NCBI GenBank assembly: GCA_016779325.1
Contig: JADHNU010000004.1
Span: 1 to 64,000 of the forward strand
From: Pseudomonadales bacterium
GTDB taxonomy: Bacteria; Pseudomonadota; Gammaproteobacteria; Pseudomonadales; Azotimanducaceae
DNA length: 64,000 nt
Direction: 5' to 3'
The position numbers and the translations under genes are program-made. Shown here piece after piece: positions 8,682 through 17,019 of the stretch. The number at the start of each line of letters is the position of its first letter. The first letter of the stretch is position 1. The notes beneath the pieces are model-generated. The model was not told the DNA's origin and ran no database searches. It saw nothing but the letters and a program-made list of their open reading frames with translations.

Positions 8682-9584
8682 CTAGCGCGCCAGGGCCAAT
8701 TCCGCCTCCGCGGACAGGGTCCCGCGCACGGTGATTTTCCCCTGATCCTCGAGATAGGCCACGGCCGCCAGCACGGAGCGCGTGGCCGCGGGATACAGCT
8801 GCGGGGCCACATCCGCGTACATCTTCGGCACCATGACGGACACGCGGGTGAGGCCTGCGGCGAGGGCATCGATAATCTGCTGCGCCCGGGCCTGGCGATG
8901 GGCGATGAAGGCGCGCACGTGGGTTTTCGGGTCCTCTATGGACGGACCGTGGGTGGGCCAGTAGCGGACGTCGTCCCGGTCCAGGAGTTTTTCCAGGGAC
9001 GCCATATAGGCGGCCATGTCCCCATCGGGGGGAGATATCACGCTCGTGGACCACCCCATCACGTGATCTCCGGAGAACAGCGCTTTCTCTTCCCGGAGTT
9101 GGTAGGCCATATGGTTTGAGGTGTGCCCGGGGGTGAATACGCACTCCACGGACCAGTTTCCGCCGTCGATAATTTGCCCATCAACCACGCGATGATCGGG
9201 CGTGAAGTCCCAATCTGCCCCCTCTTCACTTTCCCCCTCGCCGAGGCGCCCGGCGCCATGGGGGCCAAAGGCATAGGTGGGCGCGCCCGTCTCCGCTTGC
9301 AGCATGCGTGCGCCGGGGGAGTGATCGTGATGGCAGTGGGTAATGAGGATATGGGTGACCCGTTCCGCACCAAGCGCCTCAAGCAAGGCTTCGATGTGGC
9401 GAGGATCGTCCGGGCCCGGATCAATCACGGCCACTTCCCCCTCCCCGAGCACATAGGTGCCCGTGCCATGAAAGGTAAAGGCACTGGGATTGTGGGCGAT
9501 GATGCGCCGAATTTTTGGGCTTAAGCGCTCGAGCTCGCCATACGCAAAGCTCATTTCACGCCGATAGGGAATGGATACGCTCAT
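8682..9584 (-). CDS. Metallo-beta-lactamase-fold hydrolase (LACTB2-like)
   Basis: 300 aa. Metal-binding motif THCHHDHSPG (HxHxDH), distal His in FTPGHTSNHM, Asp in LFSGDHVMG and His in YWPTHGPS, all in the standard order. The C-terminal winged-helix-like tail of about 80 residues (YLEDQGKI) matches the LACTB2/glyoxalase-II-related group, whose members act as RNases or thioesterases. The exact substrate is not readable. ATG start; ends with TAG. Confidence 0.85.
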   Translation of the reverse strand: MSVSIPYRREMSFAYGELERLSPKIRRIIAHNPSAFTFHGTGTYVLGEGEVAVIDPGPDDPRHIEALLEALGAERVTHILITHCHHDHSPGARMLQAETGAPTYAFGPHGAGRLGEGESEEGADWDFTPDHRVVDGQIIDGGNWSVECVFTPGHTSNHMAYQLREEKALFSGDHVMGWSTSVISPPDGDMAAYMASLEKLLDRDDVRYWPTHGPSIEDPKTHVRAFIAHRQARAQQIIDALAAGLTRVSVMVPKMYADVAPQLYPAATRSVLAAVAYLEDQGKITVRGTLSAEAELALAR

Positions 9585-9620
9585 AGCCGATGGCCCTACT
9601 TAAAAGGTGAACTCAGGCCC

Positions 9621-10724
9621 CTAGGCCCCCCGATCCTTCAGCCACTGGTCGATCTTCGCGACCGCCGCGGCGCGCGCCCCCCCGGGCGCCGTGAGGTAGT
9701 GATCCCCGGAGAAAAACGCCAGGGTCTTATCCTCGCTTGCGAGCGCACCATAGATGGCTTGGGCATCGCTTGGAAAGACCCCCGTGTCCGCATCGCTTTG
9801 AAGCACCAGCGCCGGCACCGTGAGGCGCGCGAGGTGGGGCGCCCCCTGGCAGTCCGACGCCTCGAGGCTCCACATGGACAACCAGCTTCGGAGGGTGCAG
9901 GTCAGGCCCACGGAATAGGGACTGTAATTCGCCCGGGACGGATCCCCGGCATAGCAGGCCTGAGCCGGGCGCGCGGAAGGATCGAGGGTGGCATCCCACA
10001 TGCGCGGGTCTGCCCAGGCGCGGTGGAAGAGAAACGCTTCATCGCGAAAGCCGTCGGTGGTCAGGGCCGCAAGGCGGGCTCGGGCCCAGGCCGTAATCCG
10101 ATGATTCCGCGCCCGCTGCGCCGCCCGATAGCGCGCGACGAACTCCGCGCTCAGCGGGAGCGTCTGAGCGAAAAGGTCGAGGTTTGGATCCTTGGCGAAG
10201 GGATCGCGCTCATCGATCACAGAGGGATCGCTCCAGGCGGTTAGCACTTCCGGTCGGCCACCGTGGGCATTTAGGGAAAGGTAGTAATCAGCGCTCGGCA
10301 GTTGGCTGAGGGCTTCGGGGAAGCGCTCCCCGGCGACGGGGCGCAGAGTGACCCCCTGACTCTGGCTCTGATAGGCCGCCATGAGGGAGCCCCCCCCAGA
10401 GTTGCCCAGGAGCACCACCCGCTCCACCCCCCGCTCCCGCAGCCAACGCACCCCCACGGCAATTTCGCAGAGCGCGTGATCAAGGCGGAAAAACGCTTCG
10501 TTGCCCCGGAATTTGGTATTCCAGCCAAGAAAGCCATAACCCTTAGCGGCCAGCAGAGGTGCTAGATAGTGCTCGCTGAAATCGACGTTGTAGTGGGTGG
10601 CGATGAAGGCCGTTTTCACCGGGTGCCCGAGGTGATACCAAAGCCCCTGGCAAGGGGCGAAGCCCGCCCCGTTGATTGGGGTGACGGGGGACGCACTCGA
10701 GACAAACTCGCGCTCGACGGTCAT
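9621..10724 (-). CDS. Alpha/beta-hydrolase family protein
   Basis: 367 aa. Nucleophile elbow GNSGGGS, acid loop LQSDADTGVFPSDA and catalytic His in FFSGDHYL give a complete Ser-Asp-His triad. No signal peptide is evident. Its ATG overlaps the stop of the malonyl-CoA synthetase-like gene (TCAT on the plus strand), so the two are translationally coupled and probably act in one pathway. A thioesterase or ester hydrolase is possible, but the substrate is unknown. Confidence 0.8.
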   Translation of the reverse strand: MTVEREFVSSASPVTPINGAGFAPCQGLWYHLGHPVKTAFIATHYNVDFSEHYLAPLLAAKGYGFLGWNTKFRGNEAFFRLDHALCEIAVGVRWLRERGVERVVLLGNSGGGSLMAAYQSQSQGVTLRPVAGERFPEALSQLPSADYYLSLNAHGGRPEVLTAWSDPSVIDERDPFAKDPNLDLFAQTLPLSAEFVARYRAAQRARNHRITAWARARLAALTTDGFRDEAFLFHRAWADPRMWDATLDPSARPAQACYAGDPSRANYSPYSVGLTCTLRSWLSMWSLEASDCQGAPHLARLTVPALVLQSDADTGVFPSDAQAIYGALASEDKTLAFFSGDHYLTAPGGARAAAVAKIDQWLKDRGA

Positions 10725-12223
10725 GGCGTCGCCTCCGCCCCGAAAATGGCCTCGAATTGAGATCGGAGCGCATGCTTCTGCACCTTACCCATGGTGTTTC
10801 GAGGCAGTTCGGCCATGGCAAAAAGGGCCTTGGGGACCTTAAACGCGGCCAGCTGTTCTCGGAGGCCCTCAAGGGTAGCCTCATCGCCGGGGTAGCGCGC
10901 CTCATCGAGCACGAGCACGGCCACCACCGCTTCCCCGAAATCGCGATGGGGCACCCCAATCACGGCGCTTTCCACCACGCCGGGCAGGGTGTCCAACACG
11001 CTCTCCACTTCGCGAGGGTAGACGTTGAGCCCCCCGGAGATGACCAGATCCTTGTGTCGCCCGACGATGGTGACGCGTCCGGTCTCATCGATTTGGGCCA
11101 TATCGCCGGTGATAAACCAGCTGCCGCGGAAGCTTTCTGCGGTTTTATCGGGCTGTTTCCAGTAGCCGGAAAAGACATTCGGGCCCTGAATCTCAAGGAC
11201 CCCAACGCCGCCGTCCGGCACGGGCTCCCCCGCTTCCGAGCGGAGCCGGAGCGCCCCCTCGGGCAGGGCAAAGCCTACGGTACCCGGCCTGCGCTCGCCG
11301 TGAAGGGGGTTGGAGGTAATCATGCCCGCTTCCGACATGCCGTAGCGCTCCAGGATGGCCTGGCCGGTGCGGGCCTGGAAGGCCTCGTGGGTTTCGGGCC
11401 GCAGGGGCGCTGAACCGGATACCCACAAGCGCATGCCCTCGCTGGCCTCTCGCGAAAGCCCGGGGGCATCGAGCAGGCGCACGTAATGGGTGGGTACGCC
11501 CATGTACACCGTGGCCGTTGGCAGCTCCGCGAGCACCGCCTCGGGGCTGAAGCGGGGCAAAAAGCGCACCTCCGACGGTTCCAGCATGGCGCAGTGGAGC
11601 GCCACAAAGAGGCCATGGACGTGATAGATCGGCAGGGTGTGCAGCAGAACGTCGTCGCGCTGCCAGCCCCAAAGGCTGCGAAGGGTGCGGGCATTCGACA
11701 GAAGATTGCCGTGACTGAGCATGGCGCCCTTCGAGCGCCCCGTGGTGCCCGAGGTATACAGAATCGCGGCGAGGTCCTTAGCCTCGCGCGGCACCGGCGC
11801 CAGGGGCGCTGGCGCCTGGTCGAGTTCCTCGGCGAAGGCTGGGGTTGCCAGGCTGCGCAGCACGCAGCGATCCGCCCACTCGGGGAAGGCGCCGGGCTCC
11901 GGCAGCACGGCCAGGGTCGGTTCGGCGTCATCGAGGAAATAGCGCATTTCCCGCGGCGTATAGGCCGTATTGAGGGGGACATAAACGGCCCCCGCGCGCA
12001 GCGTCGCCAAATAGAGGACGACCACTTCGGCGCTTTTTTCCGCCTGCACCACCACCCGATCCCCGGGCTGTACGCCAAGGGCCGCCAGCCCCGCGGCCCA
12101 GCGCCCAGCGCGTTCATGGAGCGCCCCATAGGTGATTCCCGGCCCCGCCAACGCGTCGCCGCTAAGGGCGATTTGCGCAGGCCGCTGCGCCGCCGCAGCG
12201 CTCAACGCCTCATAAAGACTCAT
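10721..12223 (-). CDS. matB: Malonyl-CoA synthetase-like AMP-forming ligase
   Basis: 500 aa ANL-superfamily ligase. P-loop motif YTSGTTGRSKGAMLSHGN, then HTLPIYHVHGLFVALHC, YMGVPTHYVRLL, ERYGMSEAGMITSNP, FITGDMA, GRHKDLVISGGLNVYP and the C-terminal catalytic Lys in NTMGKVQK. The HVHGLFVALH and SGSAPLRPETHEAF stretches are characteristic of malonate-CoA ligase (MatB), which activates malonate or methylmalonate for fatty-acid or polyketide synthesis. No malonyl-CoA decarboxylase is adjacent. Divergent from the TSUP transporter. Confidence 0.82.
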   Translation of the reverse strand: MSLYEALSAAAAQRPAQIALSGDALAGPGITYGALHERAGRWAAGLAALGVQPGDRVVVQAEKSAEVVVLYLATLRAGAVYVPLNTAYTPREMRYFLDDAEPTLAVLPEPGAFPEWADRCVLRSLATPAFAEELDQAPAPLAPVPREAKDLAAILYTSGTTGRSKGAMLSHGNLLSNARTLRSLWGWQRDDVLLHTLPIYHVHGLFVALHCAMLEPSEVRFLPRFSPEAVLAELPTATVYMGVPTHYVRLLDAPGLSREASEGMRLWVSGSAPLRPETHEAFQARTGQAILERYGMSEAGMITSNPLHGERRPGTVGFALPEGALRLRSEAGEPVPDGGVGVLEIQGPNVFSGYWKQPDKTAESFRGSWFITGDMAQIDETGRVTIVGRHKDLVISGGLNVYPREVESVLDTLPGVVESAVIGVPHRDFGEAVVAVLVLDEARYPGDEATLEGLREQLAAFKVPKALFAMAELPRNTMGKVQKHALRSQFEAIFGAEATP

Positions 12224-12311
12224 GGCTCTCCCCCCTTTTTTCGCCCCGAGCCGCTCTGAAGCCCCTCGCGAAAATCGTTATGCTGCCCCCCTTTTGCCCA
12301 GGGGCCCCTCC

Positions 12312-13112
12312 ATGCTTGAGCTTGCCGCCTTCGGCACCTTATTGCCTCTCTGCCTGGCCCTCGGCCTTGGCACGGGGTTTCTTGGGGGCCTGCTGGGTAT
12401 TGGGGGCGGCGTGGTCATCGTACCGTCCCTGATCCTGATCTTCGACGCCTTCGCCCTACCCCTGGGCATTCGGGAAGCCGTGGCCACGGCCCTCGGCGCC
12501 ATGGTGTTCACCAGCCTTGCCGCCGGCCGAGCCCAGCTTCTCCGCGGCGCCCTGGAGTTCCCTCTCCTGGCCCGCTGGACGCCCGGGCTGATCCTCGGGG
12601 GCCTGGGGGCCGGTGCCCTCGCGAGTCAACTTCCGGAAAGCCTGCTGACGCGCTTCCTCGGGGTCTTTTTGGCGCTTATCGCCCTTATCTTCCTCACCCG
12701 TTGGCAACCGCCGGCGAGCCGGCGCCACCCCGGTACCCTGGGGACCGGACTTCTCGGGCTGGGCACGGGGCTCCTTTCCGGCTTAGCGGGCATTGCGGGC
12801 GGCAACATCATCGTGCCAACCCTCATCTTCTTTAACATCAGCCCCGTGCGCGCGGCGGCCCAATCCAGCGCGCTGGGGGTGCCCGTGGCCCTCTCCGGCG
12901 CCCTCGGCTACGCCGTGCTGCCACCGGCGCCGGTACCCGGTGCCCTAGGGGCCCTCTACCTGCCCGCGGTGGGCGCGCTCGCCCTTGGGGCCATGATCAG
13001 CGCCCCCCAGGGCGTTCGCCTGGCCCATCGGGTGCCCGCCCTCCTGCTGAGGCGCGCCTTCGCCCTGCTTCTACTGCTGGCTGCCATCCGGCTGCTCACG
13101 AAGACGGTCTAG
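12312..13112 (+). CDS. TSUP (TauE/SafE) family membrane transporter
   Basis: 266 aa and very hydrophobic, about eight membrane spans. The two internal repeats each carry a Gly-rich signature: FLGGLLGIGGGVVIVPSL and LLSGLAGIAGGNIIVPTL. TSUP proteins export or import sulfite, sulfoacetate and other small organosulfur or carboxylate anions. The ATG at 12312 begins directly in the first span; an upstream in-frame start would add an unlikely leader. Stop overlaps the convergent helicase gene through CTAG. The substrate is unknown; the matB neighbour could hint at a carboxylate. Confidence 0.88.
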   Translation: MLELAAFGTLLPLCLALGLGTGFLGGLLGIGGGVVIVPSLILIFDAFALPLGIREAVATALGAMVFTSLAAGRAQLLRGALEFPLLARWTPGLILGGLGAGALASQLPESLLTRFLGVFLALIALIFLTRWQPPASRRHPGTLGTGLLGLGTGLLSGLAGIAGGNIIVPTLIFFNISPVRAAAQSSALGVPVALSGALGYAVLPPAPVPGALGALYLPAVGALALGAMISAPQGVRLAHRVPALLLRRAFALLLLLAAIRLLTKTV

Positions 13113-15442
13113 GCCGCAAGGCCCTCCCCGGCGCGCCAAAAGGCCCTCGCCTGGGCCAACGCGCCCTCTAGGGTGCAGGCCTTGGGCGTTAAGTGGGCGG
13201 GCCAGAGCTCGGCAAAGCGAACATCGCCATAACGCCCATCCACAAACATCACCACGCCCCGATCCTCGGGACGACGGCATAGGCGCCCCGCAGCCTGCAG
13301 CGCTTGGCGCAAGGCCTGCCCCTGATAGGCCCGGAAGGCGCCCTCCTCCGCCTGCGCCGCCAGGGCTTCGCGCTCTTCGAGGGGCGGGGGCACGGGTAAG
13401 CCGATCATCACGACGCTGCTGAGGGCACCAGGGGGTAAGTCAATGCCTTCCGTGAAGCGTCCCCCTGCCACCACCAAGGCGAGGCGTCCGCAGGTACTTG
13501 GCTGCGCCAGGGCAGCGAGGAAGCGGTCCTGAGCGTCCTCGGTCATGGCCCGGGCCTGGACCGGACCGAGACGGTCCGGCGCCACCGTTTGCAGCTCGCC
13601 AACCAGGGCCTCGAGCACGGAAAAAGCGGGAACCACCACTAGGTGATGGCCTTGCTGGCTTGCGGCCCAGCGCGTAAGAAAGCGCCCCAGGCGCGGCCAG
13701 GCCCGCTCCCGGTGCCGGGCGCGGAGATCGAGCTCCGAGACCAGGAGCGTTCGCTGCTGCTGAGGCGAAAAGGGACTCGGCAGGCGCAGCTGGGGCCCCG
13801 GCGGCAAGCCCAGCGCGCGCCGTTCTTCGGCTAGGGGCGCGAGGGTGGCAGAAAAGAGCACCCGACCCTGGCCCCGGGGCCACAGCCCCCCGAGGACCGC
13901 GCCCGGAGACAGCAAAGCCAGGGTCAGCTGCCCCGGGGCCGTGGTGAGCCAGAAGGCATCGGGATGCTGTTCCTGCAGGCTGCGGAGCCGCTCAAGGCGC
14001 AGGAGCATCCCCAGCACTGGGCGCAGGGGCGAAGCAAAGGGCACCGTGCCCAGGGCTTGAGCCAGCTGGGACAAAAGCGGCTGCCAGGCCGTGAGCAGAG
14101 CGGCGTCCGTTCCCCCCTGGGGCGCCAGGGCCTGCAGCCGACCAAGAAGCGTCTTCAAGGGCCCCTGCCACGGCCCGGAACCGCTTTCCGCGAGCGCCCC
14201 TTGAAGGCTCTGGACGTCGAGCTCAACGCGATGCATGCCCCGCAGCCGGCTGTGCAGCTGATGCGCTTCATCAATCAAAAACAGGGCCCCGCCCTCCCCC
14301 GGCGCCTGCAGGCCGGTCTTCTTTTGGAGGGGATCGAAGGCGAAGTTCACATCGCTGAGCACCACGTCCGCATCCCGCGCCAGGCGCTGGGCCAGGGCAA
14401 CGGGGCAGAGCCGCGCCCGCGCCCCCAGGCGCCGGAGCTTTGGGCCTGTCAGCACAGCAGTCCGCTGCCCCCGTCGGGGCGCGCGCAGAGCCTGGAGCAC
14501 GGGTCGACTGCGCGCATGGAACGCCTCCCCAAAGGGACACGCCGGGCCCAGGCAAACGCCCCCCTCCGCAAGGCACAGGGACTGCTCGGCGGGCAGCTCC
14601 ACCACCCGTAGGGCAAGGGCCTGGGGAAGACGCTGCTGGAAGGCGTCGATAAAGGCCCGCCGCTGTGTGCGCCGAGGGGTCAGGATCCACAGCCGCTCCT
14701 CCCGAGCGCGGGGCAGCGCGCGCAGAGCGCCGTACAGCACCGCCAGGGTTTTGCCGAGTCCCGTGGGGGCCTCCGCCAGCAGGGAGTCGCCATCGCGACA
14801 GGCGCGATAGGTGGCCCGGGCCAGGGCCAGCTGCCCGGCCCGGGGCGCGGACTCGGGGAAGGGTAAGGAGACCAGGGCCTGATTACGCGCTTCGAGCCGG
14901 GCCCCCTCTCCAGCGAGAGTGGCCACGTAGGCCTGGAGGCTTTCCTGAAGAAAGGCCTTCAGGGTGGCGAGGGGCGCGTCCCAGCGCACCTGATCAAGCC
15001 GCCCCGTCGCCTCGTGCAGGTAAGTCAGGCACAGGCAGAGGGGGTCGGGCGTCGCCGGCTCTTGCAGCGCAAGCAGGGCGCCGTAGCAAAGGAGCTGGGC
15101 ACGATGCAGGCCCTGCTCTGCCTGTGCTTCCTCGAGGCTGAAGCCATAGCTTTTCACCTCTTCAAGGCACCACCCCTGAGGGCCGCGCGCGAGCCCATCG
15201 GCGCGGCCACTCAGGTGCAGGCTGAGGGCGCCGAAGGGAAACTGCGCCCCTAGGCGGACCTCCGTTTCGTAGGGACCGCTGCGGCCCGCCTGGTAGCGCT
15301 GCTGCGCCCGGAGCCCCGCGAGGGGCGTCAGGGGCGAGGCCCGGCGATCGAACAGGCCCCCTTCCCGATAGAGGCTGTGCACCAAATGGCCAACGGAAAG
15401 GCGCCGATCGTTCACGAGGTTGCCCGCTGAAGCACGAGACAT
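13109..15442 (-). CDS. RecB-like nuclease fused to XPD/DinG-type helicase
   Basis: 777 aa. The N-terminal part (about 50-150) has PD-(D/E)xK nuclease features: SGRADG, LEEVKSY and HRAQLLCYGALLAL (the QxxxY motif of RecB/Cas4 nucleases). The helicase part has Walker A APTGLGKT, an Fe-S cysteine cluster candidate (CLAEGGVCLGPAC and a later CPVAL), the DEAH box LIDEAHQLHS, GGRFTEGIDLPPG and the arginine-finger motif AAGRLCR. DinG-like helicases unwind D-loops, R-loops or G-quadruplexes 5' to 3'. It overlaps the VRR-NUC gene by 31 nt, so the two are co-expressed under the tandem LexA boxes. Confidence 0.85.
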   Translation of the reverse strand: MSRASAGNLVNDRRLSVGHLVHSLYREGGLFDRRASPLTPLAGLRAQQRYQAGRSGPYETEVRLGAQFPFGALSLHLSGRADGLARGPQGWCLEEVKSYGFSLEEAQAEQGLHRAQLLCYGALLALQEPATPDPLCLCLTYLHEATGRLDQVRWDAPLATLKAFLQESLQAYVATLAGEGARLEARNQALVSLPFPESAPRAGQLALARATYRACRDGDSLLAEAPTGLGKTLAVLYGALRALPRAREERLWILTPRRTQRRAFIDAFQQRLPQALALRVVELPAEQSLCLAEGGVCLGPACPFGEAFHARSRPVLQALRAPRRGQRTAVLTGPKLRRLGARARLCPVALAQRLARDADVVLSDVNFAFDPLQKKTGLQAPGEGGALFLIDEAHQLHSRLRGMHRVELDVQSLQGALAESGSGPWQGPLKTLLGRLQALAPQGGTDAALLTAWQPLLSQLAQALGTVPFASPLRPVLGMLLRLERLRSLQEQHPDAFWLTTAPGQLTLALLSPGAVLGGLWPRGQGRVLFSATLAPLAEERRALGLPPGPQLRLPSPFSPQQQRTLLVSELDLRARHRERAWPRLGRFLTRWAASQQGHHLVVVPAFSVLEALVGELQTVAPDRLGPVQARAMTEDAQDRFLAALAQPSTCGRLALVVAGGRFTEGIDLPPGALSSVVMIGLPVPPPLEEREALAAQAEEGAFRAYQGQALRQALQAAGRLCRRPEDRGVVMFVDGRYGDVRFAELWPAHLTPKACTLEGALAQARAFWRAGEGLAA

Positions 15443-16956
15443 TCGGCCTGAAAGCCCATGGTGGCCAGCGCTTGAAGCCAGACCCGCTGCTCAAAGCGCA
15501 GCTGATCTCCCGGGGCCTTCACTTCATAGAAGGCCAATTCCCCCTCCTCCGACAACACCGTGAGGTCGGGAAAGCCGCGGCGGCAGCGCCCGGGATGGGC
15601 CACAAGCCAAGCCAGGAGCGCTGCCCAGCGCCGGGGCTGGGCGCCGAGGGCAGCGCTCGCCCGCCATAGGGCGGAGCTGGGCACTAAACGCGGCAGGAGC
15701 GGATTTTCAAAGCCGCCGAAGCGGTGCCAGAGGGCCTGGGCCTCCGTCAGGGTAAAGCGCCCCTGGCGCACGGCCTCGAGGCGAGCGCCCAGGGCACCGG
15801 CGCGCCGGGAGAAAAATTGCGGCTCGAACAGATCGTCCGGGCCCGCCTGCCTGGGATGGGTAAAGGCCCCGGGCACGGGCGTGAAGAGCACGTCGGCTGC
15901 GCTCATGAACAGCACCCAGGCGGGAAAGCGGTTCTCCCAGTGCCAGCCCCGAAACGGAGCCAGGGCCGCGAGGGCATAGGGCTCGGCAACCCCCGCCTTC
16001 AGTGGCGATGGGAGGGCTAGGGTGAGCCTGCGCTGGGCCACCCGAGGGCCGCCCAGGGCCCGGCCTCGCCCGTAGTCATAGGTGGGCGCAACGCCCTCCT
16101 CCCCAAGGCCCCGAACTGCCCCCTGAGCCGCCTTCTGCGCACTTAAGGCCCAGGCTTCCTGCTCCCGCGCCCCCCGGCGCCGCAGCCATCGAAGCGTATC
16201 CCCCGCACCGGCCCCCGGCGGCAAAGCCCCCAGGGCCCGTAGCGCCAACGCCCCGTCCCCCGCGCGCTCGGCCTGGCGCGCGAGCCGAAGCAGCGCCCGG
16301 GCTCGCCGCGCCTCATCCAGGGGGCGAGATCCTGGGTACGCCAGCGCATAAAAGAGCTGGCGGCGAAACCGGCCAGCGGCGCCCTGGGCCAGAGCCGGAT
16401 CCCAGGTGCCATCGGCGGCGCGATGCAGGGCAAAGGCCCGCTCAAAGGCCTCCCGGGAGGGCCAGGGAGCGCCCTCGGGGCAGCAGGCATAGCTGCGCCT
16501 TTGGAGGCGATCAAGTACCAGATCGCTCAGGGTTTGATCGGTCCGGCCAAAATAGGCGAAGAAGAGACGGGCTGTAGCCAACTCCCGCTGGCGCCGCACC
16601 ACCCGAGGTAGGCCCGACGTCCCCGGTGCAAGCCCCGGAAGGGGCAGCTGAGCCGGCGTCATCTCAAGCTTAAGGAACCCCGTCAGCAGGAGCTCCAAGG
16701 TGGCCTCCTCGACCTTCGGCACTTCCCCATAGGCCAGCGTGGTGCCGAGGAAGGCCGGGCCCCGGCGCAGGAGCAGTCGTACCCAAAGGCGCTGAGCGAG
16801 CACGGACAGGCGCCGAAAATGGCGCGCGTAGGCGACCAAATCCGGCAGCAGCACGGACGCCTCCCACCCCCGCACCCAAGCCAAGAGGTTTAGGAATGGC
16901 TCACGATAGTAATCTCCAAGGTCCGCCGCCTTGGGCGGGGGAAGCACAGACGGCAT
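15412..16956 (-). CDS. FAN1-type VRR-NUC domain nuclease
   Basis: 514 aa. The C-terminal VRR-NUC fold shows the active-site pattern FPDLTVL then LAFYEVKAPGDQLRFEQRVWL (Asp, ExK). The long N-terminal helical region starting YYREPFLNLLAWV matches bacterial FAN1 homologues, which act as structure-specific 5'-flap nucleases in interstrand-crosslink repair. Length is right for the bacterial form. ATG at 16956 lies 9 nt from the nearer LexA box, so the gene is probably SOS-induced. The helicase-nuclease gene follows with a 31-nt overlap. Confidence 0.88.
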   Translation of the reverse strand: MPSVLPPPKAADLGDYYREPFLNLLAWVRGWEASVLLPDLVAYARHFRRLSVLAQRLWVRLLLRRGPAFLGTTLAYGEVPKVEEATLELLLTGFLKLEMTPAQLPLPGLAPGTSGLPRVVRRQRELATARLFFAYFGRTDQTLSDLVLDRLQRRSYACCPEGAPWPSREAFERAFALHRAADGTWDPALAQGAAGRFRRQLFYALAYPGSRPLDEARRARALLRLARQAERAGDGALALRALGALPPGAGAGDTLRWLRRRGAREQEAWALSAQKAAQGAVRGLGEEGVAPTYDYGRGRALGGPRVAQRRLTLALPSPLKAGVAEPYALAALAPFRGWHWENRFPAWVLFMSAADVLFTPVPGAFTHPRQAGPDDLFEPQFFSRRAGALGARLEAVRQGRFTLTEAQALWHRFGGFENPLLPRLVPSSALWRASAALGAQPRRWAALLAWLVAHPGRCRRGFPDLTVLSEEGELAFYEVKAPGDQLRFEQRVWLQALATMGFQAECLVLQRATS

Positions 16957-16964
16957 CGTCCAGC

Positions 16965-16980
16965 CTGTTTATTTGATCAG
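16965..16980. promoter_or_regulatory. LexA (SOS) box 1, upstream of FAN1-like operon
   Basis: CTGTTTATTTGATCAG fits CTG-N10-CAG, with an AT-rich centre in a GC-rich background. It ends 9 nt before the FAN1-like ATG. Repression would block the promoter or early transcription. Confidence 0.75.
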
Positions 16981-16981
16981 G

Positions 16982-16997
16982 CTGGTTTTATTAACAG
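16982..16997. promoter_or_regulatory. LexA (SOS) box 2, upstream of FAN1-like operon
   Basis: CTGGTTTTATTAACAG is a second CTG-N10-CAG site, offset by 17 bp from the first. On the minus strand it covers a plausible -10 element (TAATAA) positioned 17 nt after a TTGTAA -35, so LexA would sit on the promoter. Confidence 0.75.
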
Positions 16998-17019
16998 TGA
17001 TGCTGGCGAATTACAACCG

